A stretch of DNA of 64,000 bases from Alnus glutinosa (lineage: Eukaryota; Streptophyta; Magnoliopsida; Fagales; Betulaceae): NCBI RefSeq assembly GCF_958979055.1, contig NC_084889.1, positions 27,234,261-27,298,260 on the forward strand, written 5' to 3'. Below are positions 34,216 through 44,522 of this stretch, in pieces. A program made the translations under genes and the position numbers. The notes beneath the pieces were generated by a model. That model did not search any database. It worked only from the letters and a program-made list of their open reading frames with translations, and was not told the DNA's origin. Every line of letters begins with the position of its first letter. Position 1 is the first letter of the stretch.

Positions 34216-35161
34216 GAATTGATTTGTTATGGAAAGTTTTTCCATAACAAAGAATTCAAACATTACAAAGTTCGAAAATAAAGATATTCACAGGTGAGAC
34301 CAAGCTAGATGGTATTCAGATTAGAAGATTCGGTACGCCAAACACAAAACCTCAGGCCACCAGAAGCCCCTAGTCGTTGTAAGTCTCGGACAACCAAAGC
34401 CTCAGCGCTAGTTTGGGCCTCCGAAGCCCCCAAGAGAGATTTTTGTGGAAGCGGTCTACGAAGCGCTACCGATGAAGAAGCTTCGGGTATGTTAAGCCTT
34501 TTCTTCAACGGTTTACCATTTTTTGTCAGACAGAACCTTGATCTCAGGAAAGTTGTACGCAAAGTGTTCTCTCAGAGTGGCATTTCACCACAATCTTGGT
34601 GAAATCAACTACATCAGTCCGATCCATCTCCTACCGAGAGTAGGAAATCATTTTTACAACTTTGGCCCGACCGACAATATTATGTAGAGGCATTTATGAA
34701 GAAGATATCTATGAGAAGTTGCTATTAGCACTATGACAGATCACAAGTTGGATCCACTCAACCCGATCCAAGGAGGAGATAAACATTTAGCAAATACTTC
34801 AGGGAAATCAGGTATCAGTTATCCTTGGTAGAATTGGGATAGGACTTATGGTCCAATCAGATAAGAAGAATGATCAGATCAGAAGTCTAAGAAGATATCA
34901 GATTAGAAGTCTAATAAAGGATCAGAGTCCAATTAGAACTCTGACATCAATTCTAGATCTCGATTAGAACTCTGACAGCAGTTTTAGATCGACAAGGAGC
35001 AGGAATTCTAATCCTTCCAGAGATTCGAGGCATTATTCGTCATAATTACTTTGAAAGAGGCGGCAATTGTCAAATACAGATTATGGAAGATCCAGATTCA
35101 GAAATTGAGGTACTTAATTGTCTTACATTCTAAATTAAAATAAGAGAATTAGGAGAGTAAC
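34216..35161 (+). other. Element C interior, 3' end
   Basis: Non-coding stretch up to the 3' LTR. It contains repeated CAGATTAGAAG/TCTAATTAGAACTCTGAC phrases at 34870-34985. No clear polypurine tract; AGAGAATTAGGAGAGTAAC before the LTR is the best purine-rich candidate. Confidence 0.5.
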
Positions 35162-35746
35162 TGTTGGAGAAATAATTAGTACCAAAGACATGTGGGCCTA
35201 AGGTAGTATCGGGGGCCGAGCCCATCGGGTTGGCCCGGCCAGACCAGACCTAAGTACAAGACCATTCGTTATCTCCAAAAAGACGGATATTCAGAATATA
35301 TCAAAATAGGCTTCTATCCCATCAAATATGGGATAAGGTACCTAATAGAATGACATTAGCTAAAGAGAGTGTCATGTCCAGTTTGGACTCTACTACCCGA
35401 TTTGAATTCTATGAAGATAAGATTAAAGACTATATGATCTAGGACTCAGACTCCTAATTAGATTATACTCCAAGCACTCCAGTAGTCTTATAACTGCGAA
35501 CTGTGAGTCTATAAATAAGACTACTGCGTGAGGTATTAAGAACAAGCAGATTCTCTGAGCTTTTGAGATTACAAATATTCTCCAGAAAATTAGTTTGAAC
35601 TGACTTAGGCATCGGAGTGGGGGTCCGGTCGGCCCCCCATAGTCCGACGAGCCATTTATTATTTTGCAGATTACGAGGAGAGTGAAGATTAAGGAAGGCA
35701 ACGAATTACAAGGCAACATGTCACCGTACCGGAAATTGTACCAACA
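35162..35746 (+). repeat. Element C 3' LTR
   Basis: 585 bp, followed by GAGAG and the right piece of the disrupted MITE. Confidence 0.92.
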
Positions 35747-35981
35747 GAGAGTATAGTGGGACCCTAATTTTTTTAACAACATTATTAGTTCACATAAACA
35801 ATGGTGAGATAGGAATGGGATGAGAGTGTACAACTTAAGCATTTCTCTTCGTATTTGGTAAGCTAGTATATATAACTGGGCTGACGTGGACTGACTGGGT
35901 TGACGTGGCTTTGCCATGTCGCATGCCATGTCATTTTTGAAAAACAATTTAATTTTTGAGAAACAAAAATGATATTTGTAC

Positions 35982-36091
35982 AACACAGATACAAAAACTT
36001 CACAACACCTCCTCACATGGGTTGGGCCCAGACAGACACTGGGACCCACTTCCATGTGAGGGGGTGTTGTGAAATTGTTGTACCTGTGTAG
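35982..36091. mobile_element. MITE family M2, copy 2
   Basis: Inverted repeat of about 50 bp arms: CTTCACAACACCTCCTCACA on the left and CATGTGAGGGGGTGTTGTGA on the right, with TTGGGCCCA / TGGGACCCA at the centre. Same core as 14356-14444. Confidence 0.75.
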
Positions 36092-36137
36092 TGTAGGAAT
36101 CAATCTTCTTTGAGAAAAAAAAGAGAACTGATTCCCG

Positions 36138-36252
36138 TACATCACTTTTACAACAAGTGTACAACAGCCCTCTCACATGGGGTGAGTCCCACACACTGTG
36201 GAGCCCACCCCATATGAGAGGGCTGTTGTACACTTGTTGTAAAAATGATGTA
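36138..36252. mobile_element. MITE family M2, copy 3
   Basis: Near-perfect 50-bp arms, TACATCACTTTTACAACAAG ... CTTGTTGTAAAAATGATGTA, with CCCTCTCACATGGGGTGAG and complement inside. It lies only about 50 bp from copy 2. Confidence 0.8.
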
Positions 36253-36267
36253 TTTCTATCATTTTTT

Positions 36268-36443
36268 GAAAAAAAATGCTTGGTTGTATATTCTCATTTC
36301 ACTCCTATCTCCTCATCGTCTACATGGACCAATAATGTAAAAAATAATACAAAGAGTGTAGTGAAATTCTAATTTTTTTAACAACATTATTGATCCACGT
36401 AGTCAATAGTAAAATAAGACTGAGATACAACTAAGCATTTCTC
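36268..36443. mobile_element. MITE family M1, copy 2 (uninterrupted)
   Basis: Ends AAATGCTTGGTTGTATATTC and complement of CTGAGATACAACTAAGCATT; centre has CTACATGGACCAATAATGTA and complement ATTATTGATCCACGTAGTC. It ends about 50 bp before the isopropylmalate isomerase start codon, so it overlaps that gene's promoter or 5' UTR. Confidence 0.82.
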
Positions 36444-36491
36444 AAATACTATCGATTCCTCTCTCAGAGTCTCACACGCCATTTCGCATTC

Positions 36492-37271
36492 ATGACCATG
36501 GCGGCCTTTCTGTCTCGCTCTCCAAACCCTACACTCGCCACTTCAATCACCAGATCCTCTCTTCCCACTGCTCCTCACTTCCTCAAATTCCCCAACGTAT
36601 CCCCATCCCCAACCCACCCCGTCAAACTCAAACCCCTTACGGCTCAATCCTCACGCTCCACCCCATCCTTGACCACCCCACGCGCCACCGCCACGCCGTC
36701 CTCCTCCTCTCCCTCCTCCACGGCCGCCACCTCCTTCCACGGCCTCTGCTACGTCGTCGGCGACAACATCGACACCGACCAGATCATTCCCGCCGAGTAC
36801 CTCACCCTCGTCCCCTCCAAGCCCGCCGAGTACGAGAAGCTCGGCTCCTACGCGCTCATAGGCCTCCCCTCCACCTACACCACGCGCTTTGTGGAGCCCA
36901 ACGAGACCAAGACGAAGTACTCCATCGTCATCGGCGGCTACAACTTCGGATGTGGCTCGTCCCGCGAGCACGCACCGGTGGCGCTGGGCGCAGCGGGGGT
37001 CGCGGCGGTGGTGGCAGAGTCCTACGCGCGCATCTTCTTCAGGAACTCGGTGGCTACCGGAGAGGTGTACCCTCTGGAGTCGGAGGGCAGAATCTGTGAG
37101 GAGTGTAAGACCGGCGACACGGTAACGATCGAGCTCGCCCAGAGCCTTCTGATCAATCACACCACCGGCAAGGAGTACCGGTTGAAGCCGATCGGGGATG
37201 CTGGCCCGGTCATTGAGGCCGGTGGCATATTCGCTTACGCCCGGAACACCGGCATGATTCCCTCCAATTAA
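36492..37271 (+). CDS. 3-isopropylmalate dehydratase small subunit, chloroplastic
   Basis: Isopropylmalate isomerase small subunit pairs with the Fe-S large subunit to interconvert 2- and 3-isopropylmalate in plastid leucine biosynthesis; in some plants paralogues serve Met chain elongation. 259 residues with no intron. Residues 1-80 are rich in Ser, Thr, Pro and Ala with few acidic residues, as in a chloroplast transit peptide. The mature part has GDNIDTDQIIPAEYL, GYNFGCGSSREHAPVALG and ESYARIFFRNSVATGEVYPL, hallmarks of the aconitase swivel domain. Two in-frame starts exist, 36492 and 36498; the second (ACCATGGCG) has the better context and may be the real one. No break is seen. The coding region is much GC-richer than its surroundings. 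Long antisense frames here are shadows. Confidence 0.95.
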   Translation: MTMAAFLSRSPNPTLATSITRSSLPTAPHFLKFPNVSPSPTHPVKLKPLTAQSSRSTPSLTTPRATATPSSSSPSSTAATSFHGLCYVVGDNIDTDQIIPAEYLTLVPSKPAEYEKLGSYALIGLPSTYTTRFVEPNETKTKYSIVIGGYNFGCGSSREHAPVALGAAGVAAVVAESYARIFFRNSVATGEVYPLESEGRICEECKTGDTVTIELAQSLLINHTTGKEYRLKPIGDAGPVIEAGGIFAYARNTGMIPSN

Positions 37272-37490
37272 GTGTAGAGAAGAGGTAATATTCACTGTGG
37301 ATTGTTGATTTGAATATTGTGTAAATGCAAAGCGTGGTGTGGGTATGTGTGAATTTAGGTATAGGTATTGATTTTTGTTTTGTTTTGATGAATTATTTAG
37401 TAGGCTGCATTGGCATGTAAAGTTAACGAATTAAAATGAATTGGTGTTTTGAGGTGGAGGAGAATGGATATGGTTACTTCTTAGAGCATT
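37272..37490 (+). other. 3' UTR / flank of the isopropylmalate isomerase gene
   Basis: T-rich sequence with TTTTGTTTTGTTTTGATGAA near 37374. No separate gene seen. Confidence 0.4.
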
Positions 37491-37493
37491 CAC

Positions 37494-38784
37494 AGTGGAT
37501 TATGTAAATTTTTTTGTAAAATGGCTAACCAAAGCTCACTTTTGCTAATTTAGCTAACCACTTTTAAATACACAGCTTATCTAAACTCCTCTATTTTATT
37601 AAAATAATCATTTTTAACTTTTTGTTTTTATTCATTTTAATTGTGTTGCATCCTCTGCGTTCATCCTCTGCCTCATAATCATTTACGAGCAATTGGCGTC
37701 TTCATCAATCAATTATTGCACCAAGTTATTTGTGGCTTTCACCTTCATTCTCATCATCTTTAACTCCCTCTTTTTTGTTTTGTCCATCACGATTCCATAT
37801 TTGTGGCTTTCGTCTTCATTCTCATAGAGAAAACATCACGATTCCTTTGTCTCACTATTCCGTCGCCAGCCACGGCTTCAAAGGACGCCGCCACCGCCTT
37901 CATTTGATTACAATAGTGCATGTACCTTCTGTCCACCTTAAGAAGAAGATCGATATAGAAGCCATGAGAGTAGTAAGCTTGAAAATAAGATGCCATGAAA
38001 AGGAAAGGAGGTGGGCATTAATGAAAGGCCCGCAGTCGCCAAATAATAGTTCAAGAATCAATCCATCAACCACTGAGTAAAAAGTTACAAATGTGTTTGA
38101 TATTTTTACATAATTATTTACATATTTTGAGGAATGAATGAAAAGTTGTGGGGAAAATGGCAAAAAGGAAGGAACTTTAATGGAGCAAAACAAGATCTGA
38201 GACTTATATATGTACCTCTTCCTGCATTGAAGGCAGTTTTGTTTTTCTTTTCTGTAAGTCCATGTATTCGAGGGAGAAAAGAGCCTACTTTCTGGAAGAA
38301 CTACTGCTTATGGGCCAGAAATTCGAGCTTCATTGTGTTGAAGAATGATGTGAAAGCTCAAGAAGAATTTGTGGCATGAATGATCTTAAGGATTTGGAAT
38401 CTTTGAATGTTTTCTTGGTGGGAAAAGGTGTGGAAAAGTGAGAATTTTTAGTGTAATTTAAAAGTCGGAGAAAAGGAAAAGAGAAACAGCAAAGAAAGCA
38501 AACCCAAAAGATCAAAATTTGCCAGAGAGAGAACTTTGGAGAAGAAGAAGATGAACAGGGAAGAAATGAGAAAAGGAGAGGTTCCTATGTTCGACACAGT
38601 GAAATATTAACAAATGATGAGGGAGAGAGAAACAATAACTAAAGAAATGATGCATTTGTGAACAGTGTCACGCCACATGTGGCGTGACACTGTTCACAAA
38701 CGGGTCTTGGCTTTGTGTTTACATAAGCCGATGGATGCCCTTTTTGACTTAAAGTTGTAAATGCCTAATCGGCTGGGAATGCTC
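37494..38784. mobile_element. PIF/Harbinger-like non-autonomous DNA element, 1.3 kb
   Basis: Bounded by TTA (37491-37493 and 38785-38787), with ends GAGCATTCACAGTGGAT and complement GAGCATTCCCAGCCGATT. The 3-bp TTA duplication and GAGCATTC ends match the Harbinger-type elements common in plants. The interior has no transposase; short frames do not resemble any protein I know. It carries a perfect 46-bp palindrome. Confidence 0.75.
38655..38700. repeat. Perfect 46-bp palindrome
   Basis: Arms of 23 bp without spacer: TTTGTGAACAGTGTCACGCC followed by ACA, centred on 38677/38678, then the exact complement. It lies near the right end of the Harbinger-like element. Confidence 0.97.
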
Positions 38785-38979
38785 TTAGAGCATTAAGTTT
38801 TGTTTGGGAGCTCTAACACTGAACAGTATTATGGGTCTGAAGGATTATTCTTTTGATAAATCTCTGGTCAAATGGCTTTTTGTCATTAGTAGCTTTGTAA
38901 TATGATGTACAATCTTCATTGGTAGGGGTAGGGGCAATGATTGAAGATTTGTTGCGTTAGTAGTTGGAGAGACTTCACC

Positions 38980-39265
38980 CGTCCGGATGCAGCCTAGTGG
39001 TCAAAGGGCGGCCTTGGGACGACTTGGACATCCTGGATTTGATTCTGCACTAAGAGTTCCTTTGGATTACCTAATACATGGTTTTGGCAAGTGGGGTTGT
39101 GTATCCGGGGTTTACTTACTCTCCAGGGGTGTGTCCCAAGAGCCCTGCCTTGGTGAAGTTTTAAGTCAAGTAGTTGGGAGACTTAGGTAGGAGAATGATC
39201 GAATTTGGGTGACTCTGCCCAGGAATGGCATGTGGCTTCGAGGTTAATCAACTAATGTGGTGGTT
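38980..39265 (+). mobile_element. tRNA-derived SINE candidate
   Basis: Box A-like AGCCTAGTGG (38991-39000), then TCAAAGGGCGGCCTTGGGAC, then box B-like GGATTTGATTC (39035-39045), in the spacing of plant tRNA-derived SINE promoters. The body runs to about 39265. No clean target duplication or 3' tail was found, so the ends are approximate and the copy is probably old. Confidence 0.55.
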
Positions 39266-39604
39266 GTTTATACTGAAAGAAGCTTTTATAATCATATCTC
39301 TCCAGAATGGAAACGCAAACGCAACTGTGTGTAATGTGAGACATCAACATTGGTTCTCCTTTTCAGTGAGATCTTTCTTCCCCATGTTTAATTAATGTGC
39401 TCTCCCAGCTTTTAGCCAGTGGATGTCCTACTTTGCTTCGATGGTAACGTTGGGTTATACCTTGTTTCATGAAAGCTATTCCTATTAGGTTTTCGATACC
39501 TGGCACACGAGGAATGGAGTATTCATGAAAGCTATCTTTGAGAGGAATTTGTGAATTATATATATCTTTTCTATAGTGTAGAATCTTCAACTATTAGTGA
39601 TTGT

Positions 39605-39750
39605 CTAACTTTGCAAATTTTTGTGCTCTTTTTCTTTGTTCTTGATCTTGATGGGTGTTCTCTATTATATACTTTCCTATGTATTTGGGCTGCACCCTGT
39701 CCGCTTTTAATAAATTTGCTTTATTTATCAACCAAAAAAAATAATAATAT
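39605..39750 (+). mobile_element. 5'-truncated LINE (L1-type) 3' end
   Basis: Flanked by 13-bp duplications TATTAGTGATTGT (39592-39604 and 39751-39763). The body ends TTTAATAAATTTGCTTTATT and TATCAACC, then an A-rich tail with ATAATAAT, matching the usual 3' ends of plant L1 elements. Only about 145 bp were inserted. Confidence 0.8.
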
Positions 39751-39763
39751 TATTAGTGATTGT

Positions 39764-40734
39764 TATAAATAGTTTCTTCCTACTATTTTTTAGTTTGTAG
39801 CATTCAAGGAGTTTGTGCGATCTTATTGGATGTTGTAGTTTACTATTTTCTTTGTGGGCTCAGAATTTCATGAGTGCAATATTCCTTTTGTTATCTTTTT
39901 CGTAAACTTAAGTCTGTTTTGGGCATTAAACGGGCTGGGAGACGAAGTGGGTATGTAGCTTCTGTGTGGAAGTATGATTAGCATAATTTATGATTGATGT
40001 CTGTTTTTATCATAATATCACACTCTTTGAATGAAATCTTTATTTATGTCCCCTGGTTGCTGTATTTTATATTTATGGAGTAATTGATTATTGGTTTCTT
40101 GGTTTTCAGGGCCTTTTTATGAGGCACATGGTGCTTTTAGCGTCGGTGATGTTCATGGATCTATTCTGCCAGATCTTTGTTCTCGTGATTTTTCTCTAAT
40201 AATAATGGACCATTGCTCCTAAAACACCCTTGTTTCTTCATGTGTTATGCATGTTTTCACTAGGACCTGCAGTTGATAGTGTGCTGTAGCTTATGTAACT
40301 TAAGAAAACATTGCTGTTTGAAGTTGGATATAGAACTTATCTAGAGTCGTGTTTTTAGCTTCCTTGGCTTAAATGCTCTATGATCCCTGCAAGAATGGCC
40401 CCAAGGAATCTTTGCATGTAAAATTTAGGTTTTATCATTTTCTTTTTTTAAGCATGATATACCTTGCAATGTTGAATTTCATGAAGATGTTTAAATTTCG
40501 TATCACCCATAGAGGGAAGTGAGGGACCTTTTCTTTTTTGGTGATTAAAAGGCACTAAAAATGAGATTTATCACACATATTGGAAGTAGTAAATAGAACA
40601 TATTTGCATTTCTATTAGGTATAATGTTTGAATCCTCTTAGGTATAAGCAATTTCTTGGGGTCAGCTTGTCAGTGAAGCCGAGGTGTTACTCGATTTGTG
40701 AGGAGGGGGTGTTTTGCACGGGTCCAAGGTTTAT
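39764..40734. other. Intergenic, no feature seen
   Basis: AT-rich, T-run-containing DNA. No convincing ORF, RNA gene or repeat boundary. Confidence 0.4.
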
Positions 40735-41045
40735 AGTCCATTTGAGATTACGATTTCGTAGACAATAAGTGCGATTTTAAACCAAATTGCAAACATAAAT
40801 TGTTTGCGAATTGTGTTTTTAAAAGTTGCGATTTGAAAACGTAGAAAATCTACTTTTTCAAATCGCAGGTAAGTTGGTGCTTTTTTGAAAACGTAAAATT
40901 TTAAAGGCTAATTTACGATTTTAAAGGTTAAACTGTGATTTTGTTAAACGCTTAACTACGTTTTTAGAAATTATTTTTATCGAATCACACAATTCAAAAT
41001 TGTTATTTTAAATCGTACTTTTTAAAATCGCAAACTTAAACGAAA
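40735..41045. repeat. Degenerate repeat with TTTGCGATTT/AAATCGCA motifs, copy 1
   Basis: Shares phrases with 42176-42410: GATTTTAAACCAAATT, GAAAACGTAGAAAAT, TTCAAATCGCAG, TTAAAGGTTAAACTG and AACTACGTTTTTAGAA. Subterminal motifs are inverted at the two ends. Probably an old DNA-element pair. Confidence 0.5.
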
Positions 41046-41520
41046 TTGGTTGCTAAGTAGAGGGGTTTGTAGAGTTGGCATCGAGGCCCACATCGATAAT
41101 GCACTAGAACACCTCATCCATTTCCTAGTCGTTTCAGGCAAATGCTAATCAATCAAATCCTTCATAGTCTCAGTCTTGTTAATAGTGTGTTTGTTTCGAA
41201 CAATATTCTACTTTTTTCAAAAATAAATTATATTTTATTCAATTTTTTCAAAATTTTTCAAAATTTTTTAAATTCTATCTCACAAAATCAAATCTCGTAA
41301 TTCGCATATTAAATTCAAATAACATTCAGATTCAACACCCAAACGAACCATAATCCATTCTAGGCCTTTCTCTGTGTATGTTCTAGAGTTAAAATTGGTT
41401 GCGAAAAAACGACCAGCTTTAATCCTTCTGAACAACATTATCACACAAAAAGAAATTGATGTAACTGTCAGAATATGACAATTATATAACAGCCTACCTA
41501 AATAGCATCACTCGTTTGAT
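41046..41520. other. Intergenic, AT-rich
   Basis: Nothing recognisable apart from AT-rich sequence; the alpha-dioxygenase remnant starts at its right end. Confidence 0.4.
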
Positions 41521-41524
41521 TAGT

Positions 41525-42125
41525 ATATTGAGTATGCATACCTTGAAGAAATTAATAGGAAGATGAAAAAAGCAGTCTCACTTATGGCAAAGCCTTTGAT
41601 CTTCTTCTACATGCTGTCTAGCAGATCAAGCTTCTCCACATCATCACCATGCACTTCGCGGGGGCCATCAACAACTTCGTCATCGTCTGTTAGATCTTCC
41701 CACTTGCTAATAGGAATCATGAGTAAATTCCTTCGGAACTCATTATACCTATCAACTCCCCTCTCTCTATCCCTATAAACTAATCATCAAGTATCATCAA
41801 ATAAATAAAAATAAAAGTAATGAAGAGCAAGTGAAGCATGAAATGGATTACTTTCGAAGGTGGCAATATCAACTGGATCTGGTCTATCTTCTCCATTAAT
41901 GTCATGGGCTACCAGGTTGCTCATCCATGAGGGATATTTCATAATAATGTGACTTTCCCAAAGGACTGATGGCCCATTGATATGGAAAATGATCCTCTCT
42001 ATTTCAAATGAAATGTCAATTTTCAGAAGTTTAATAGTCCAATCAATGGTGTGGACTTTAGAATGACAGCAGAGGTAACCAATATTGCATGCCTATAGTG
42101 ATGCTCATCATCCAAATCACTAAAT
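41525..42125 (-). pseudogene. Alpha-dioxygenase pseudogene fragment
   Basis: Minus-strand frames match plant alpha-dioxygenase (a haem fatty-acid dioxygenase related to animal cyclooxygenase). In order: DEHHYRHAILVTSAVI then, after a 1-base shift, KVHTIDWTIKLLKID (about 42030-42125); SMGHQSFGK and, after another shift, KYPSWMSNLVAHDINGEDRP and DPVDIATFE (41852-41990), an intron, then DRERGVDRYNEFRRNLLMIP, ISKWEDLTDDDE, GDDVEKLDLLDSM, a TAG stop and KKIKGFAISETAFFIFL. The middle of the protein between the first two blocks is deleted. Frameshifts, deletion and stop make it non-functional. Confidence 0.85.
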
Positions 42126-42175
42126 CAGGGTAATGTACCTAAAAACAGAAGGAACAAAAGGCAACCCACTAACAG

Positions 42176-42410
42176 TGTGTGCGTTTGGCACAGTAATTTT
42201 TCAGACAAAAAATATGATTTTAAACTAAATTTCAGAAAATGTTTCATTCGTGAGTACGTTTTTTAAAAAATTACCATTTGAAAAACGTAGAAATATTTGA
42301 TTCTTCAAATCGTAGACAAATGATGCATTACACACTTTTAGAGGTTAAATTGCAATTTTATGAAAACTTAACTATGTTTAAAAATCACGTTTTTAAATCG
42401 CTATTTTTAG
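42176..42410. repeat. Degenerate repeat, copy 2 of the 40735-41045 family
   Basis: Begins GTGTGTGCGTTTGGCACAG, a form common at ends of plant hAT-like MITEs, and shares the motifs listed for copy 1. Confidence 0.5.
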
Positions 42411-42570
42411 GCTTAATTACAACTAAATGGTAGTTTAATGTACCTAAGTGTTATGCGTGTCAGTTCATGAAGCTAAATAAAAATAGTTGTTAATTGAATG
42501 GGCCAAAGTATATTTATCCCAAAAAATAAAAATAAAAAAATAAAAAATTACAAAAAATAAATAAAAATAA

Positions 42571-42939
42571 GGAAAAAATATATATTAGCCCCCCAAATTA
42601 CCACAATTTCTCCGGATGGCACCCTGAACTACCAACACTTGCACTCTGACCCCCCAAACTACCACTTTCTAATTTTTTGGCCCCATTCGTCTATTTATAC
42701 CGTTAATTCTAACAAAAATTGACCAAAAACCCGAAAATACCCATCCCTTGACCGTGAGAATTTCAAAGTGTATGAGGGGTATTTTTGAAATTTTATTTAG
42801 AATTAACGGCATAAATGGACGGATGGGGCCAAAAAATCAGAACGTGGTAGTTTGGGGGGTCAGAATCTAAGCATTGGTAGTTTGGGAGGCCATCCGGAGA
42901 AAGACTGGTAGTTTGAGGGGCTAATATATATTTTTCCCT
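42571..42939. mobile_element. Foldback MITE, 369 bp
   Basis: Long imperfect inverted repeat: GGAAAAAATATATATTAGCC ... GGCTAATATATATTTTTCCC in effect (right arm GGGGCTAATATATATTTTTC), with CTCCGGATGGC/GGCCATCCGGAG, TTTTTTGGCCCCAT/ATGGGGCCAAAAAA and CCGTTAATTCTAA/TTAGAATTAACGG. Arms about 150 bp. No ORF; target duplication not certain. Confidence 0.8.
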
Positions 42940-43027
42940 AAAAAAAAAAATCCTAATATATTGAGACTTTAGCACCCTAAAACTAATATATTTACTAAGT
43001 TAGTTCATAAAAAATGACTCAAAATAA

Positions 43028-44522
43028 TGTTTATAGTAAAGTGCTCGTTTTGTGCAAATAAAATTTTACATAAAAGGAATTATAACACTCAACACAAAAT
43101 ATGTAATTCGGTAAAACTAAATGTCTTGGATCAATTCTACATGTTTGGAAAAAAAAAAAAAAAAAAAAAAGAGAGCAAGAAGCAATAAAAATGATTTTTA
43201 GATTAAAATAAAAATAAAAATAATTTAATTTATATTTAAATATTAAAAAAAATGTTTCACTTAAATTTATCGCCTTAAACCTCAAAATCTATGAAGCCGG
43301 CCCAATTCTGATTCTTTTAGTGCCTACAATAACTATTAAACCAACACTTTCAGTTATGAAAGTTGTTAAAATAATACTTCTTCAAGCCACCATGCGTCGG
43401 CGGCCCGGCACCAATATTGCTCGCCCTGGCCTGTCTGTCATTCACTGTCACTCCGCCACCCACTTGGCTTGCTGATATTGGATTTTCTTGTGTGTTTTTT
43501 GTTGTATTTTCTATTTTTATCTTTGTTGTTTGTAAATTAAGGTCTCACTGGTTCTTGTTTTATCCCTTAGATGAGACTTTAGTTCCTGAAGTGTGTTTCT
43601 CCTTTACAGCAGATGTAGTTCTTATTTTAGCAATGGCTCCACCTCCTCAACCTCCCTTTTTGGGGGTTGTTATATTTTCTGCCCAGTAGAGGTTCAAGGA
43701 GGGTTGGAGTGTCTTTTGAGGGTCATCCCCCCCACCCTGGATCCAGTATCCCTTTTTTCGAGGTTTGAGTAGGATTCAAGGATCTCGTGAGGATTATGTT
43801 GTTGCCTATTTGAGTAGGGTTGAATGGTCTTTTAAAGGTCATGTCCTTGCCTGTTTCTCCTTCATTGGGAGTTTGGGTAGGGTTGAAAGATTTCGCGAGG
43901 GTCATACTTTTATCCTCTTCTGTTTTGATGCCTATACTATTTTCTGCAACCCATTCCTTGGCCTATGCCCAAGGTTTAAAGGATTTGGACATTTATCATC
44001 CCTTTTGGGTCATAAACACACCCATTTCCTGTTTGTTGTTTACATTTTCGACACTATTTCTTGTGTTTGGGTTTGTTATTACGGAGGCCACCACCCCTGT
44101 TGAACTTTTTATTGCTTATAAAACCTTTTTTTCTCATTTAATGGATGAAGTACGTACAAAAAAAAAATGTTTAGAATAAAGTATTCCTTTTGAAAAAAAT
44201 TAAATTCTACATAAAGGAATGTATATGTAACTTAACACAAAATATGTCATCCGTTGAAACTAAATGTCTTGGATCAATGCTACATGCTTGGAAAAAAAAA
44301 AAAAAAAAAAGAGTAAGAAGCAATAAATACATTTCTATAAAAAAAAAAAAAAAAAATTTAAATTTAAATTATATTTAAATATAAAAAATGTTTCACTTTA
44401 AATTCTCTCTTTAAGCTTCAAAATATATAAAGTCAAACCTGGTTCTAACTCTTTCGATGCCTGCGGTAACTACAAACCCAACACTTTCAGTAATGAAGTT
44501 GTTAAAATAAGACTTTCCAACA
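43028..44522. repeat. ~360-bp direct repeats around a 0.8-kb centre; possible small LTR element
   Basis: 43028-43389 and 44168-44522 are diverged direct repeats, both starting TGTTTA and sharing ACTAAATGTCTTGGATCAAT and AACCAACACTTTCAG-like phrases, each with an A run. Their ends (GCCA, AACA) and AAATAA on both outer sides would fit an old LTR pair, but AAATAA is low complexity. No primer-binding site is visible. The 43390-44167 centre has GGTTTGAGTAGGATTCAAGG-like internal duplications. A tandem duplication is the alternative. Confidence 0.5.

Larger units (their letters stand above)
26208..35746 (+). mobile_element. Element C: large non-coding LTR retrotransposon derivative (LARD)
   Basis: LTRs 26208-26792 and 35162-35746 (585 bp each, start TGTTGGAG, end ACCAACA) are flanked by GAGAG (26203-26207 and 35747-35751). 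I count about 20 substitutions between LTRs, more than in A or B. The primer-binding site TGGCGCCGTCTGTGGGAA starts at 26796. The 8.4-kb interior has no gag or pol frame; its open frames are short and do not resemble retrotransposon proteins. The 3' half is a series of tandem arrays and hairpins. Same primer-binding class as element E, so a Tat-like lineage origin is plausible. Confidence 0.9.
19753..35847. mobile_element. MITE family M1, copy 1, split by elements B and C
   Basis: Three pieces, 19753-19810, 26180-26207 and 35752-35847, read together as one ~180-bp MITE. The left piece has ATGTTTAGTTGTACACTCTC and ends in CTACGTGGA; the middle starts CCAATAATGTAAAAGATAAT; the right ends GAGAGTGTACAACTTAAGCA. 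The same order occurs without interruption at 36268-36443 (copy 2). Elements B and C sit exactly at the two breaks with their own target duplications. Confidence 0.88.

Noticed and set aside
36651..37295. 214-residue antisense frame over the isopropylmalate isomerase gene
   Set aside because: Shadow of a GC-rich coding region; the plus-strand protein is clearly the real one.
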